Source: Eurosta solidaginis
Taxonomy: Eukaryota > Arthropoda > Insecta > Diptera > Tephritidae
Assembly (NCBI RefSeq): GCF_040869045.1
Contig: NC_090323.1
Location: 260,962,392 to 261,026,391 of the forward strand
Direction: 5' to 3'
Length of the DNA: 64,000 nucleotides
Of the stretch, positions 1 to 10,224 are shown one piece after another. Position numbers and translations under genes: made by a program. How positions within the stretch are numbered: the first letter of the stretch is position 1; the number at the start of each line of letters is the position of its first letter. The notes under the pieces were generated by a model. It searched no databases. It was not told the DNA's origin and worked only from the letters and a program-made list of their open reading frames with translations.

Positions 1-536
1 GGTTTTTACCCTCGATATTTGGCTTTATACCTTACATTTGAAGCATAATTCAGGACTCGGTTACGCTAAATAATGGAAAAGTTTTTCCAGCCGGGTCATG
101 AATGCAACGGTTTTTGTGCAAATCCTCATCACACTAAACACTTAAAACTTTTAAAACACTACTAGGAGCATTTATTCATATATTCAGAAAACTTAAAGTT
201 TAGACGCTACTTCCGAATTCGATTACAATGCAATATAGAGTTCCAAGATTCCTCTAAGTGGGGTTCTGATGAGATATTTAGAAAATTTGAGCAGACTTGG
301 AATTTTAAACATGGCCTAGAACGTGATGGAAATGTAATACAGGGTGATCTAAAATTACAGTTGAGCTTAATCATTTACTAGATATTAAAATCTATGCATG
401 ACACGTCTCAAAATTGGTGTCCCATAAAATTTTCTAAACATTCCGATTCCGGCGAGAAAAACATACGTGCATGGACACAAAACGATATCTATTCCAATTT
501 TTGGAAAACTTTTTGTGATCAACGCGAGTATCTTTA
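1..536. other. AT-rich non-coding stretch
   Basis: No open frame, repeat family or RNA gene is recognised here. It ends at the target duplication of the SINE that follows. Confidence 0.5.
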
Positions 537-802
537 AAAAATTAAATATTTACTTGGCGCGATTTACCTCTGAGTAGAGTTAGGCCAAGATTCTATTGCA
601 AACTGCGTCGTGCTATTTTTTAATTTCTCTCTCTGGCTGGACTGGACCTACATGCTTTATCCCGACTCCGCATAGCAACTGCAAGGCAGATCAATTTTCA
701 CTGAAAAGCTGTTCATGGCGGACTTGCTCTGCCCGTTACTTGTACTCAGAACCTTCATTGTGGTAGGCGGAACACGCTACCACCACACCACGACGGCCGT
801 CT
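537..802 (-). mobile_element. tRNA-derived SINE, tail type A, internally deleted
   Basis: Read on the minus strand it begins with the tRNA-like head (gtggtggtagcgtgttccgcctaccac), loses the middle part, and continues with the body seen in the other copies (lower-case match to ctgccttgcagttgc and ttatgccgactcc-like text). It ends in the GGTAAATCGCGCCAAGTA tail. Imperfect 13 bp target duplications flank it: GCGAGTATCTTTA at 524-536 and GCGAATATCTTCA at 803-815, with two differences. Such duplications are what LINE-driven retroposition leaves. The drift between the two copies of the site suggests an old insertion. Confidence 0.75.
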
Positions 803-2600
803 GCGAATATCTTCAGCTTCAATATAAAGGGTAAGTCTATACTTTTCCAATGTGCCATATCTGATGAAAAATAAGTAAATATTTTTTGTCCGTCTTGATC
901 CTAGGAATTCAGGGCGAAGTATTGACATGCAACATTGCATCACCTTCTATAAAGGATACATATTCCGATAGGTGGCACTGGAAGAAATATTTTTGATTCT
1001 AGATTGTTCAAAGAGCAATACTCAGAACATATTTGAGAAAAAAAGTAGAATATAAAACTTGGTTGAACAAAATTATGAGTCTGGCTTTATATAAATTGAC
1101 CACAATGAATTTCGTGGCCAAAGTCACGATTTCCCATGGAGGTAAAATAACTAAAAATAATTATTTCCTCCATATATAAGACCAAAACTCGATAACTCGC
1201 GTGCAAATAAAACCAGATAAACGAAAAGAAGCAGCTCGAGAGTTTTGGAGGTCAAACCAATCGCTCCTGTGGAAACTCAACTAGTACCGGATTCCCGAGG
1301 TAGTGAGTTCTTAAACTTACTCGTAGCATACATACTAAGGATCAGACAATCCAATAAAAAGTGAGAAAAGTGAGAAAAATAGACGGAAGGCGGATACAAG
1401 TTAATAATGTGAATATGTTTATAATTTCTTCTTAATTGGAAAGAAACCAAGGAAAAATACAAATATCAGATTAATTAATATAAAATTTATCCAGACCGAC
1501 TTTATTATGCGAAGAGCAATATCCAATTAAAAATTTAACACAGCTACTAAACTAATAAAAATCAATTTCAAAAAAAAAACATCTATTTTTATTTATTGTT
1601 TACAAATATTTACATATGTGTGTTTGTGTATACATACCTAATACCAAAAAAAAAATTAAATACATGTTCTAATGATAAAATATGCCACTATTTCTATTAT
1701 CAATTATCTCGTAAAAAATGGTACATAAAATGTAGGAGTTGCTCCACGACGCCCATTTCCTTACAAAATATTGTCTCCCAATTACAAGATTTCCCCAACT
1801 TTTCTAATATTCATCTTTACGCTTTATTTCATTATTATTTTTTTTGGTTGCATTTCACACCGATAAAGAGACGCATAATTCATTTTTTTATGCGGCAACG
1901 ACACCAACGGCAACACTACCAACCAACAAAATTATTACTGCCAACATCACCCAGCAACATGCCACACATAACAACATAGCGCGGCATAATTTTCGAGGGA
2001 TCTGTTTGAGCAAAAGATTTATGACACTTTGGGGGAAATATTGCCTTACTTGCCTGCCTGCCTGCTTGTGGTTACACGCTGCACCCTCCCCCTTGTAAAA
2101 TCATTCATAATGAATAAGCCTGCTGCTGGAGCATAAGTTCATGTGGAGATTTTTGTGTGGAATTAACTAATTGGGCTACAAATCTCTTGTTCCCGGAAAT
2201 AATATGCGTAGCCTACAAGAAGAGACCATAATTGAAATGCATTCATGTATAAGTATGAGTGTGTGTGTGCGCGTGTTCTCTCAAAGTATGCAATGAACTT
2301 GACGCTTGCAATTTATAAATGCAATGAAAAAAAATCTGCAATTAATAAGCTCTGGTTTGTTGCAATGAAATATGCGAATTATGCGGCGCTTGCAATTCTT
2401 CGAATCATTTGGGTTTTTCAATGGAGCGGAAATGGGTATAAATCATTTTTATGCATTTCCAAGTAGGCACACGAAGAAATAAATTAGTGTCAACAGGGTG
2501 TTACATATACGCAATATATTCCCTTGTATTTTTGCATGTGTTTGATGAAGTGTTAAGAGCATCCTTTTATTCAAAATGAGATTATTACGGATGTCATACT
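803..2600. other. AT-rich intron-like or intergenic DNA
   Basis: About 1.8 kb with short A and T runs and a GT-rich stretch near 2260-2275. Small open frames occur (for example 1596-2098), but they are low in complexity and match no family I know. I see no promoter, RNA gene or element end that I can defend. Confidence 0.5.
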
Positions 2601-2639
2601 AGGTGGCTGCATCATACGTAAGGAAATACACTCGAAATG

Positions 2640-2880
2640 TGTTCCAAAGCACTGACGAGGGGCCACTCCGCTTAGAAAAACTTTTCACGTTTTTGGTACT
2701 AATTTGGGATTGGTTCGTGATTGTTTCCGGACTATTAACAATAATACCAAAACTATTTCGGTGTTGTTTCCGGATTGTTTCGGGACTTTTCCGAAATCAA
2801 TTCAGAATTATTTTCAGGACAATTCCAGGTTATTTCGGGATTATTCACTGCCGCGTGGCCACTCCGCTTAGAAAAACTTT
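2640..2880 (+). repeat. Degenerate TTTCGGGATTATT-type repeat flanked by SINE scraps
   Basis: The tract 2690-2860 repeats variants of 'tttccggactatt / tttcgggactttt / tttcgggattatt' every 10-25 bases. On each side lies the same short piece of the SINE body in minus orientation (ggccactccgcttagaaaaactttt, near 2660-2690 and 2855-2882). The same degenerate repeat returns at 10400-10600, 14590-14760 and 15300-15680, and in reverse complement at 53040-53850. Confidence 0.6.
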
Positions 2881-2882
2881 TT

Positions 2883-3634
2883 TCATGAACATGAAATGGT
2901 ATATTAACTTTGGTCCGATGTTTGTAACGTTGAGAAATATAGAAGATAGACTCACCATTAAGTATACCGAATTGATCCGTCTGTCCGTCCATCTGTCTGT
3001 TTGAACGCAAACTAGTCCTTCAAATTTTGAGATATCTCAATGAAATTTGGCACAAGGATGTATTTTTGTATTGTATTAGACATTTGTCGGATCCAGTAGG
3101 ATCGGACCCCTATACCATATATCTCCCATACAACCGATCGTTCAGATAAGACGAATTTGGTCATTCCTGCCGCAATTTAGAAAGTATAAACGTGAAACTT
3201 GGTGATATATATTCTAATATATCATAGAAGACATCCTGAAAAAATCACTTTAAGCGGAGCTATATATAGTAATATCCCATACAACCGATCGTTCAGATAG
3301 AAAGATTTTTGGACATTTCTCCCTTAATTTAGAAAGTATAAACGTGAAACTCGGTGATATACATTTTAATATATCATAGAAGATTTTCTGAAAAAATCAC
3401 TTTGATCGGAGCTATATATAGTATATATCCCATACAACCGATCGTTCAGATAGAAAGATTTTTTGCAATTTCTCCCTTAATTTCCAATATAAAAACGTTA
3501 AGCTTGGTGATATTTATTCTAATATATCATAGAAGACTTCATGAAAAAATCATTTCGATCGGAGCTATATATAATATATATCCCATACAACCGATCGTTC
3601 AGATAAGGGGGTTTTTCGCCATTTTTATACCTTT
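2883..3634 (+). mobile_element. DINE-1-like repeat, copy 1 (5' part with tandem units)
   Basis: It starts with the family's 5' signature (catgaacatgaaatgg followed by TATATTAA), then a CCGTCTGTCCGTC run near 2980 and a block of near-identical units of about 152 bp. Each unit begins CATACAACCGATCGTTCAGA, at about 3128, 3280, 3431 and 3586. It runs straight into a second copy at about 3635. The general plan (TATAC start, GTCCGTC run, internal tandem block) matches Drosophila INE-1/DINE-1, a non-autonomous Helentron; the family link is from memory. Confidence 0.65.
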
Positions 3635-4612
3635 CATGAAAATGAAATGGTATATTAATTTCGTCACGAAACCCAAAATTGTAAGTCCTTAAAGGCAAAT
3701 AGATAGACCCACCATTAAGTATACCGAAATAATCAGGTTGAAGAGCTGAGTTGATTTAGCCATGTACGTCTGTCCGTCTGTCCGTCTGTCTGTTTGTATG
3801 CAAACCAGTCCCTCAATTTTTGAGATATCTTGATAAAATTTGGTGAGCGGGTGTATTTGGGTGTCCGATTAGACATTTGTCGGAACCGGCCGGATCGGAC
3901 CACTATAGCATATATCGTCCATACAACCGATTTTTCAGAAAAAGAGGATTTTTGTAATATCTTACTCAATTTAACAGATTGAAGCTTCAAACTTCACCAT
4001 ATACTTTCGTATATTGCACATATTGTTGCCTGAAAAAATTGATGAGATCGGTCTTATATATAGTATATGTATATCCCCCACAACCGATTGTTCAGATAAG
4101 AAACTTTTCGTAATTACTGCCCTATTTTAAGAGCTAGAGGCTTCAAATTTCAACGAATTCTTACGTATATAGCATATATTTTTGTCGGAAAAAATCATAA
4201 AGATCGGTGGTATATATACTAGATATCTCATACAACCGATTGTTCAGATAAGAAACTTTTCACAATTTCTGCCCCGTTTAACAGCTAGAAGCTTCAAATT
4301 TGACCAAATGCTTACGTGTATAGTATATATTGTTGTCTGAAAAAATCATTGAGATCGGTGGTACATATATTATATACACCATATAAACTGTATTTTTTTG
4401 CCCCTTTTATACGGCTAGAAGCTTCAAAATTCATAACATTTCATCAAATAGTTACGTTTACGTCATATATTATTGAAATCCGTGATTCGTAGTCATAGTT
4501 TTTACACGCAGACCACAAAAAACCTGAAACTTTGCATCCTCACACAAAGTACCTACCTATTTTTTATTTTATAAGATAAAAATTCGTTTAGGTAGGTAGA
4601 TCTGTTCACTAG

Positions 4613-4803
4613 TGTCAAAGACAGTTAGTTACGGGTGAACATTCGAAGAGTGCAGACGTGCGAGTGTGCATAAGCTCACGACAATCGGCATATGAATTTC
4701 TATTTTCTATTCTTTCTTTAAACATAAATGTCAAATTCAATTACTTTTATTAAATTACATAAACATAACTCGGAACGTTTCATTATTTAATCGGGTTTTA
4801 ATA
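4613..4803 (+). repeat. 5' LTR of the gypsy element
   Basis: 191 bp starting TGTCAAAGACAG and ending GGGTTTTAATA. It matches 9703-9893 base for base as far as I can read. The base before (G) differs from the base before the 3' copy (C), and the bases after differ (GTTC versus CTAG), so the limits are firm. The ends are TG...TA and not the usual TG...CA. Confidence 0.93.
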
Positions 4804-4830
4804 GTTCAGAAGTAGGATTCGCGCGGGCCT
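4804..4830 (+). other. Probable primer-binding site
   Basis: Directly after the 5' LTR comes GTTCAGAAGTAGGATTCG. It does not begin with TGG, but TCAGAAGT.GGATTCG is the complement I remember for the 3' stem and T loop of leucine tRNAs. The likely primer is therefore a leucine tRNA, with the match shifted a few bases from the CCA end. This is inference. Confidence 0.5.
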
Positions 4831-5514
4831 ACAAAATATTTTAGACATACGTACATACATATATGTCTACCTATCGAATGTACAAAAACGAAGTTTCTCC
4901 TCAACGCGTACAGATGTATGTACCAAAATAGAGCAACGTTCTCTGCTCAAACGAAATACTTAAAACGAAAAGCTTAACAAAAGGAGCAACGTACTTGGCT
5001 CAACGGAAAATATTTCAAACGGCACTGGCAACGGCTAGTCTTTCACAGCAAACAGCAACGTTATTGTTGTAGCGAAAGACAGTGCAAAATTCAGCGAATT
5101 AAGTCTGCTAACGGCAAGGCAGCAACGTCACATGTGTATACGTGTGTACAGGCCAACGACAATCAACGTTACGGGTGCAAACGAAGCAGTAAAGCGAACA
5201 TACACATAAACACTACTCAACGTTTTAAACGGCGCAAATCAACGCTAACGCAGAGACGGCGCAGCGATCTAGCTTTACAGGAATTGGATAACGGCAGCAG
5301 ACGCTACGCAGAATTGTTCTGCCTAACGGGAAAACAAACGAAAGTTGTTGTTGGCATGCTTGCTTGGGGTCGAAGTGGAAAAATACTGGAGTGGCAAGCA
5401 GACAGCGACAAGAACGGACAGTTTTTGGCAAGCAACGGCGACGAAAGGAAGCAAAAGTTAATTGCTTAAGCAACGGCTTGTAAAATAAAGGGAAAAACTG
5501 AAGCAAAAGTCACC

Positions 5515-8500
5515 ATGCAAATAAAAATAGAATCTTTAACCGTGGCACAAATAAATAAACTATTGCGAAACGCAAATATTTCAGCGACAGGCAATAAAGC
5601 ACACAAAGTTGCGGCATTAATTCAACATTTTGATTCTGATGAAATTGATGCCAATGAGATCGATCAGGAAGAACCTTGGGAAAGACCAATCAGTGAGTTG
5701 AGGGATATGATCACGGAATTAACAAGGTCATTGCAAACGCAAAATGCATCACGACCATCCGTTGAACCTGTTACATCCCAAGAAACAGTACGAGAATCCA
5801 ATGTACAATCGACCACACAGCAGGCATCCACGTACAAAATACAAGACATTGTTGGAATCTTACCAGAGTTTAACCCGTTGAAGAAATTAATCACTGCACA
5901 ACAATTTGTAACGAAGGCTGAGCAGCTGCAACGAACATACTTATGGAGTGACAATTTGCTACTTTTTGCGGCACAACAAAAGCTCGTAGGCGTAGCAAAA
6001 AGCTGGCTGGATGCTCAACCGGTGTTCCAGTCTTGGACTGATTTGGTGAGTATGCTATTGAAAGATTTTCCGTGTGTAGTAAATTCTGCGGAAATTCACA
6101 GGGAACTTGGCCGACGCAAGCGAAAATCTGGCGAGACATTGATTGAATATTACTACGAGATGTTAACGCTCGGAAGACGGGGTAATTTAGATGACGCATC
6201 TATAAACTTTTATACGATCAATGGTATAAGCGATCCACAAACAACACGTAGGCTATTAGCAATGAATCTAAATACCAGCAATGAGCTGCTACAGTCACTA
6301 GAAAACTTACAAACGGTACAGTCAACAAATTCGATACAGCCAAACCCAACGTCAACGTTTAGCACTAACATGCGCAGTGGACGCTCTGAACAATCGCAAA
6401 GATCAGTGAAGTGCTTCAACTGCAATGAACATGGACATATCGCTGGTAAATGTCCGCAACCACAAAAGAAACAACGCTGTTCTAAGTGCTCGAAAGTGGG
6501 CCATGACAGCAAGGAATGTCGAGTAAACACCAAGCCAAACGTAGCAGAAATTGTGGAGTCGAAAAAACCTTCGCAAGTGCCACCTATAATTCAACACGTC
6601 ACAATTGATGGTAAATCTTACGACGCATTGGTCGATACAGGCAGCGACCACTCACTAATAAGCGAACAAGTAATACCAACGATGCAATGCATCCCTGCAT
6701 ATAAGCGCTTTAAAGGTTTCGGAGGTTCAACTGTGGAATCTACACGAAAGGCCGACGTAAAGTTAATGATCAATAACGAAAATGTCCACGCAAACTTATA
6801 CGTAGTACCGGGCAATACACTTGGGTATGACCTACTACTTGGACGAGATATTTTGTGCGGAGCCAACAAACGGCTGGTCATCGACAATGGGTCTTTACAG
6901 TTACAAGTCAAATCGAACATGTTTAAAATCAACGATCAGCTGAATGATACACAACGTAACGATATAAAGTCCATGTTACATGAGTATGAAGATTGCTTTG
7001 CGGAAGATGTGTCAACGTTGGGAAGATGTAACACTACCACTATGGAAATTAAAGTGACACAGTCGGGACCAATAGTCGGAAAACGATATCAGGTTCCACT
7101 ATCGCAACAACGAGAATTAACGTCAATTTTAAACAACTTATTGGTCAACGATATAATCCGTCCAAGTACATCACCACACGCTGCATCGGCACTTTTAGTA
7201 CGCAAAGCCAGCGGAGAGAGCCGAATGTGCATCGATTACAGGGCACTGAACGCCGTCACTGAACGTAAGAACTTCCCAATGCCTGTGGTCGAAGAGCAAC
7301 TCTTTAAGTTAGCTGGAGGGAAATTCTTCACTACATTGGACTTGACCTCTGGCTATTACCAGATTCCGATGGATGAAAGCAGCAAGAAATATACTGCCTT
7401 CCTTACTCATGATGGATTATTCGAATATAATGTCATGCCATTCGGATTAGTCAATGCCCCAATGTACTTCCAGGAAATGATCACCAAAGTAACGTCAAAA
7501 TTATGTAATCGAGACCGAGTCATCAGCTACGTCGATGAGATGATAATAGCAACACCAACAGTGGACGAAGGTAAGATCGTGCTAAAAGAAGTCTTGGAGG
7601 CGATACGTCAATGTGGTCTCACACTCAGACCTTCCAAATGTAACTTCCTTTGCGAGACCGTCAAATTTCTAGGTCACAATGTAGGTGACACCGGCATAAG
7701 TCCAGGTGATGGCAAGACGAAATGCATCAGCGATTTTCCCAAACCATCGAATGTCGTAGAAGTACGTCAGTTTCTGGGACTGACCGGATTCTTCAGAAAG
7801 TTTGTAGAGAAGCATAGCCACATCGCAGCACCACTAACAAAGCTGTTAAAGAAAGACGCAGTCTTCATTTGGTCAGAAGAACAAGACAGAGCGTTTGACC
7901 AGCTAAAGCAAGCAATCACGTCTAAGCCAGTTCTAGTCTTGTACGATCCAAGTAAATCACATGAGGTGCATACGGACGCCAGCCACCTTGGTTTGTCAGG
8001 CATATTGCTGCAGGAGGAAGCTGATGGTCTTAAACCAGTGTCGTTTTATAGCCGTCAGTGCAATGATGCAGAGTCACGCTATGCAAGCCATGAATTAGAA
8101 GTCCTAGCCATAGTGGAAACACTAGACAGATTCCGAATGTATCTATTAGGCACGAAGTTCACCGTAGTTACGGATTGCAATGCGATCGTGACAACAAAAG
8201 CAACGTCGAAATTACCACCACGTATAGCCAGATGGTGGCTACGCCTACAAGAATATGAATTTGAGTGTAGGCATCGTCAAGGCTCGAAGATGCAGCACGT
8301 CGACTGCTTAAGCCGTTCGCCTACCCTACCTCCATCTGAGCCGGAGACTGTAGGTGAAAGAGTTCTAGCTATAACCAGTGAAAACAGCGACGACTGGATT
8401 TATACAATGCAGATGCAGGATGAACATGTGAAAACAATTGTTACAGCTTTGAAAACAAACGGCGATGGAGCATCTCAGTTCCGGGATGACTTCATCATTC

Positions 8501-9675
8501 ACAACGGTCGATTATATCGAATTGTCCAAGATGAGCGACGACTAGTTATTCCTCAGGCTATCAGGTGGCGTGTCACCAAATCTTGTCATGACGACGCTGG
8601 CCACTTTGGAGACGAGAAAACATTACAACGTCTGCAGAAGTATTTTTGGTTTAGGAAAATGAGGCGATACGTAAAGTCTTATATCGCAGCTTGTCCCGAA
8701 TGCTGTTTAAATAAGATTAAAGGAGGCAAACTGGAAAGTCAAATGCATCTCACCGAAGTTCTACCAATTCCATTTCGAGCAATGTATATGGATCATCTCG
8801 GACCGTTCACCAAAAGCAAACGAGGAAACCAATACGTCATTGTTTTAGTTTGTGGTTTCACCAAATACACGATATTGAAAGCGGTACGTAACACAAAGAC
8901 GACACCAGTCCTATCAATGCTGCAAGAAGTTATGGCAATTTTCGGGCAGCCTTTACGGATTACCACTGACCGAGGAACTGCCTTTACATCAAAGGAATTC
9001 GAATCCTTTATGACACGCTTTGGGATTCAGCACGTCAAAACAGCTGTACGAACGCCCCGAGCAAACGGCCAGGCAGAGCGCGTTAACCGCACCATATTAT
9101 CAGCAATTCGATGCTCAACAAAGACCACCAAAGATTGGGACAGCACCCTTTCCAACATCCAGTGGTGCATTAACTCGCAAAACAATAGCACAACAAAGAT
9201 AAGTCCCAACGAACTTGTGTTCAATTTCGATTTACGATGCGTCAGCGATAATCGACTAATACAAGCACTAAGCGACGAAATATCCATGTCAGATGACGAC
9301 GACAAACAGGAGAAGCTACAGAACGCCATACAGAATATCAGCAACGAGAGGCAAAAATGGAAGCAAAGATACGACCAAAAGCATCAGAGTCCACCAGTAT
9401 ACAACGAAGGACAATTGGTCGTTATTGACCATGTACCAACCGCAACAGGTGACACACACAAACTCGATCCGAAATTCAAGGGGCCTTATATTGTCACAAA
9501 ACAGCTGGTTCATGATCGATACGTTGTGGAAGATCTACCCGACGCACCACGTACACAACGAAGATACTGTAATGTAGTCTCCAGCGACCATATGAAACCA
9601 TGGTGCCGTTTAAGTCCAGATCTCGAAGGCGACTATAATGAAGCAAACGAAAGTACCGAGGATGAGACGTCCTAG
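5515..9675 (+). CDS. Gag-Pol polyprotein of the gypsy element (1386 aa)
   Basis: One frame codes capsid, nucleocapsid and enzymes for reverse transcription and integration. Visible parts: Gag, roughly residues 1-340, with two CX2CX4HX4C zinc knuckles starting at C300; aspartic protease with LVDTGSDHS (D374); RT with TLDLTSGYYQI (D609), FGLVNAP and the active site YVDE (672-675); RNase H with TDAS (D821); integrase with an HHCC zinc finger from H1025 and DD35E residues D1093, D1152 and E1188; and a GPY/F module (KFKGPYIV) near the end. The start ATG has a good context (caccATG). Length fits a full gag-pol. No readthrough or frameshift is needed between gag and pol. Oddity: the RT motif normally reads YxDD, and here the second Asp is Glu (codon GAG, 7537-7539), which may reduce or abolish activity. 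The protein would act in cytoplasmic particles and, for integrase, in the nucleus. Confidence 0.96.
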   Translation: MQIKIESLTVAQINKLLRNANISATGNKAHKVAALIQHFDSDEIDANEIDQEEPWERPISELRDMITELTRSLQTQNASRPSVEPVTSQETVRESNVQSTTQQASTYKIQDIVGILPEFNPLKKLITAQQFVTKAEQLQRTYLWSDNLLLFAAQQKLVGVAKSWLDAQPVFQSWTDLVSMLLKDFPCVVNSAEIHRELGRRKRKSGETLIEYYYEMLTLGRRGNLDDASINFYTINGISDPQTTRRLLAMNLNTSNELLQSLENLQTVQSTNSIQPNPTSTFSTNMRSGRSEQSQRSVKCFNCNEHGHIAGKCPQPQKKQRCSKCSKVGHDSKECRVNTKPNVAEIVESKKPSQVPPIIQHVTIDGKSYDALVDTGSDHSLISEQVIPTMQCIPAYKRFKGFGGSTVESTRKADVKLMINNENVHANLYVVPGNTLGYDLLLGRDILCGANKRLVIDNGSLQLQVKSNMFKINDQLNDTQRNDIKSMLHEYEDCFAEDVSTLGRCNTTTMEIKVTQSGPIVGKRYQVPLSQQRELTSILNNLLVNDIIRPSTSPHAASALLVRKASGESRMCIDYRALNAVTERKNFPMPVVEEQLFKLAGGKFFTTLDLTSGYYQIPMDESSKKYTAFLTHDGLFEYNVMPFGLVNAPMYFQEMITKVTSKLCNRDRVISYVDEMIIATPTVDEGKIVLKEVLEAIRQCGLTLRPSKCNFLCETVKFLGHNVGDTGISPGDGKTKCISDFPKPSNVVEVRQFLGLTGFFRKFVEKHSHIAAPLTKLLKKDAVFIWSEEQDRAFDQLKQAITSKPVLVLYDPSKSHEVHTDASHLGLSGILLQEEADGLKPVSFYSRQCNDAESRYASHELEVLAIVETLDRFRMYLLGTKFTVVTDCNAIVTTKATSKLPPRIARWWLRLQEYEFECRHRQGSKMQHVDCLSRSPTLPPSEPETVGERVLAITSENSDDWIYTMQMQDEHVKTIVTALKTNGDGASQFRDDFIIHNGRLYRIVQDERRLVIPQAIRWRVTKSCHDDAGHFGDEKTLQRLQKYFWFRKMRRYVKSYIAACPECCLNKIKGGKLESQMHLTEVLPIPFRAMYMDHLGPFTKSKRGNQYVIVLVCGFTKYTILKAVRNTKTTPVLSMLQEVMAIFGQPLRITTDRGTAFTSKEFESFMTRFGIQHVKTAVRTPRANGQAERVNRTILSAIRCSTKTTKDWDSTLSNIQWCINSQNNSTTKISPNELVFNFDLRCVSDNRLIQALSDEISMSDDDDKQEKLQNAIQNISNERQKWKQRYDQKHQSPPVYNEGQLVVIDHVPTATGDTHKLDPKFKGPYIVTKQLVHDRYVVEDLPDAPRTQRRYCNVVSSDHMKPWCRLSPDLEGDYNEANESTEDETS

Positions 9676-9681
9676 GAGGAC

Positions 9682-9702
9682 GAATGTCAGGAAAGGCCGA
9701 GC
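9682..9702 (+). other. Candidate polypurine tract
   Basis: The bases just before the 3' LTR include AGGAAAGG, the most purine-rich stretch between the gag-pol stop and the LTR. It is the expected place for plus-strand priming, but the match is short and ends in GCCGAGC. Confidence 0.4.
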
Positions 9703-9893
9703 TGTCAAAGACAGTTAGTTACGGGTGAACATTCGAAGAGTGCAGACGTGCGAGTGTGCATAAGCTCACGACAATCGGCATATGAATTTCTATTTTCTAT
9801 TCTTTCTTTAAACATAAATGTCAAATTCAATTACTTTTATTAAATTACATAAACATAACTCGGAACGTTTCATTATTTAATCGGGTTTTAATA
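9703..9893 (+). repeat. 3' LTR of the gypsy element
   Basis: 191 bp, same as the 5' LTR by eye. It is followed at 9894 by CTAG, the second copy of the target duplication, and then by the DINE-1-like 3' end. Confidence 0.93.
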
Positions 9894-10224
9894 CTAGATA
9901 TTTCTTATCTTATACATCCGATTATTCGGAGATTACGAACGGGATAAGATTATTTTTCAGCCCCATTCATGAAAGGTATGAAGTCTTCGGCATAGCCGAA
10001 GACAGTCCCGTCCTTACTTGTTTATTTTATATTTATCTTAAAAATCATTTAGGTATGTGTATCTGTTCACTATATACATATTTCTTATCTTATACATTCG
10101 ATTATTTGGAGATTACGAACGGGATAAGATTATTGTTCAGCCCCATTCATGAAAGGTCCTTACTTGTTTTTAATTGAAACAACTTTTTTCTAAATTTTCG
10201 ATGTTGCTTTGCCAGGACCTTTGG

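Larger units (their letters stand above)
4613..9893 (+). mobile_element. Complete Ty3/gypsy LTR retrotransposon, 5281 bp
   Basis: Two 191 bp direct LTRs that look identical by eye enclose one long gag-pol frame. A 4 bp duplication CTAG stands outside each LTR (4609-4612 and 9894-9897). The domain order protease, RT, RNase H, integrase defines Ty3/gypsy. A single gag-pol ORF, short LTRs, no env and a leucine-tRNA-like primer site recall the mdg3/micropia/blastopia lineage of flies; that assignment is from memory and would need a tree. Identical LTRs imply a recent insertion, and the ORF has no stop or frameshift. Confidence 0.95.
3635..10168 (+). mobile_element. DINE-1-like repeat, copy 2, split by a gypsy element
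   Basis: The 5' end at about 3635 reads TTTTTATACCTTTCATGAAA. A CCGTCTGTCCGTCTG run follows near 3770, then a second block of ~150 bp units starting at about 3920, 4079 and 4230. At 4613-9893 the gypsy element interrupts it. The 3' part resumes at 9894 and holds a perfect 9 bp stem (GTCTTCGGC/GCCGAAGAC, 3 base loop, 9983-10003) followed by the end CCGTCCTTACTTG at 10020. The last ~150 bp is then repeated at 10021-10168 with the same end but without the hairpin. No protein is coded outside the inserted gypsy. Confidence 0.65.

Noticed and set aside
3128..4380. CRISPR array
   Set aside because: Units of ~150 bp with no spacer pattern, in a fly repeat; CRISPR does not apply.
5134..5469. 111-codon ORF upstream of gag
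   Set aside because: Lies in the retroelement leader, is basic and low in complexity, matches no known domain, and its frame is plausibly open by chance. It may act as an upstream ORF, but nothing shows it.
9676..9702. An env gene for the gypsy element
   Set aside because: Only 27 bp separate the gag-pol stop from the 3' LTR, so no env is present.
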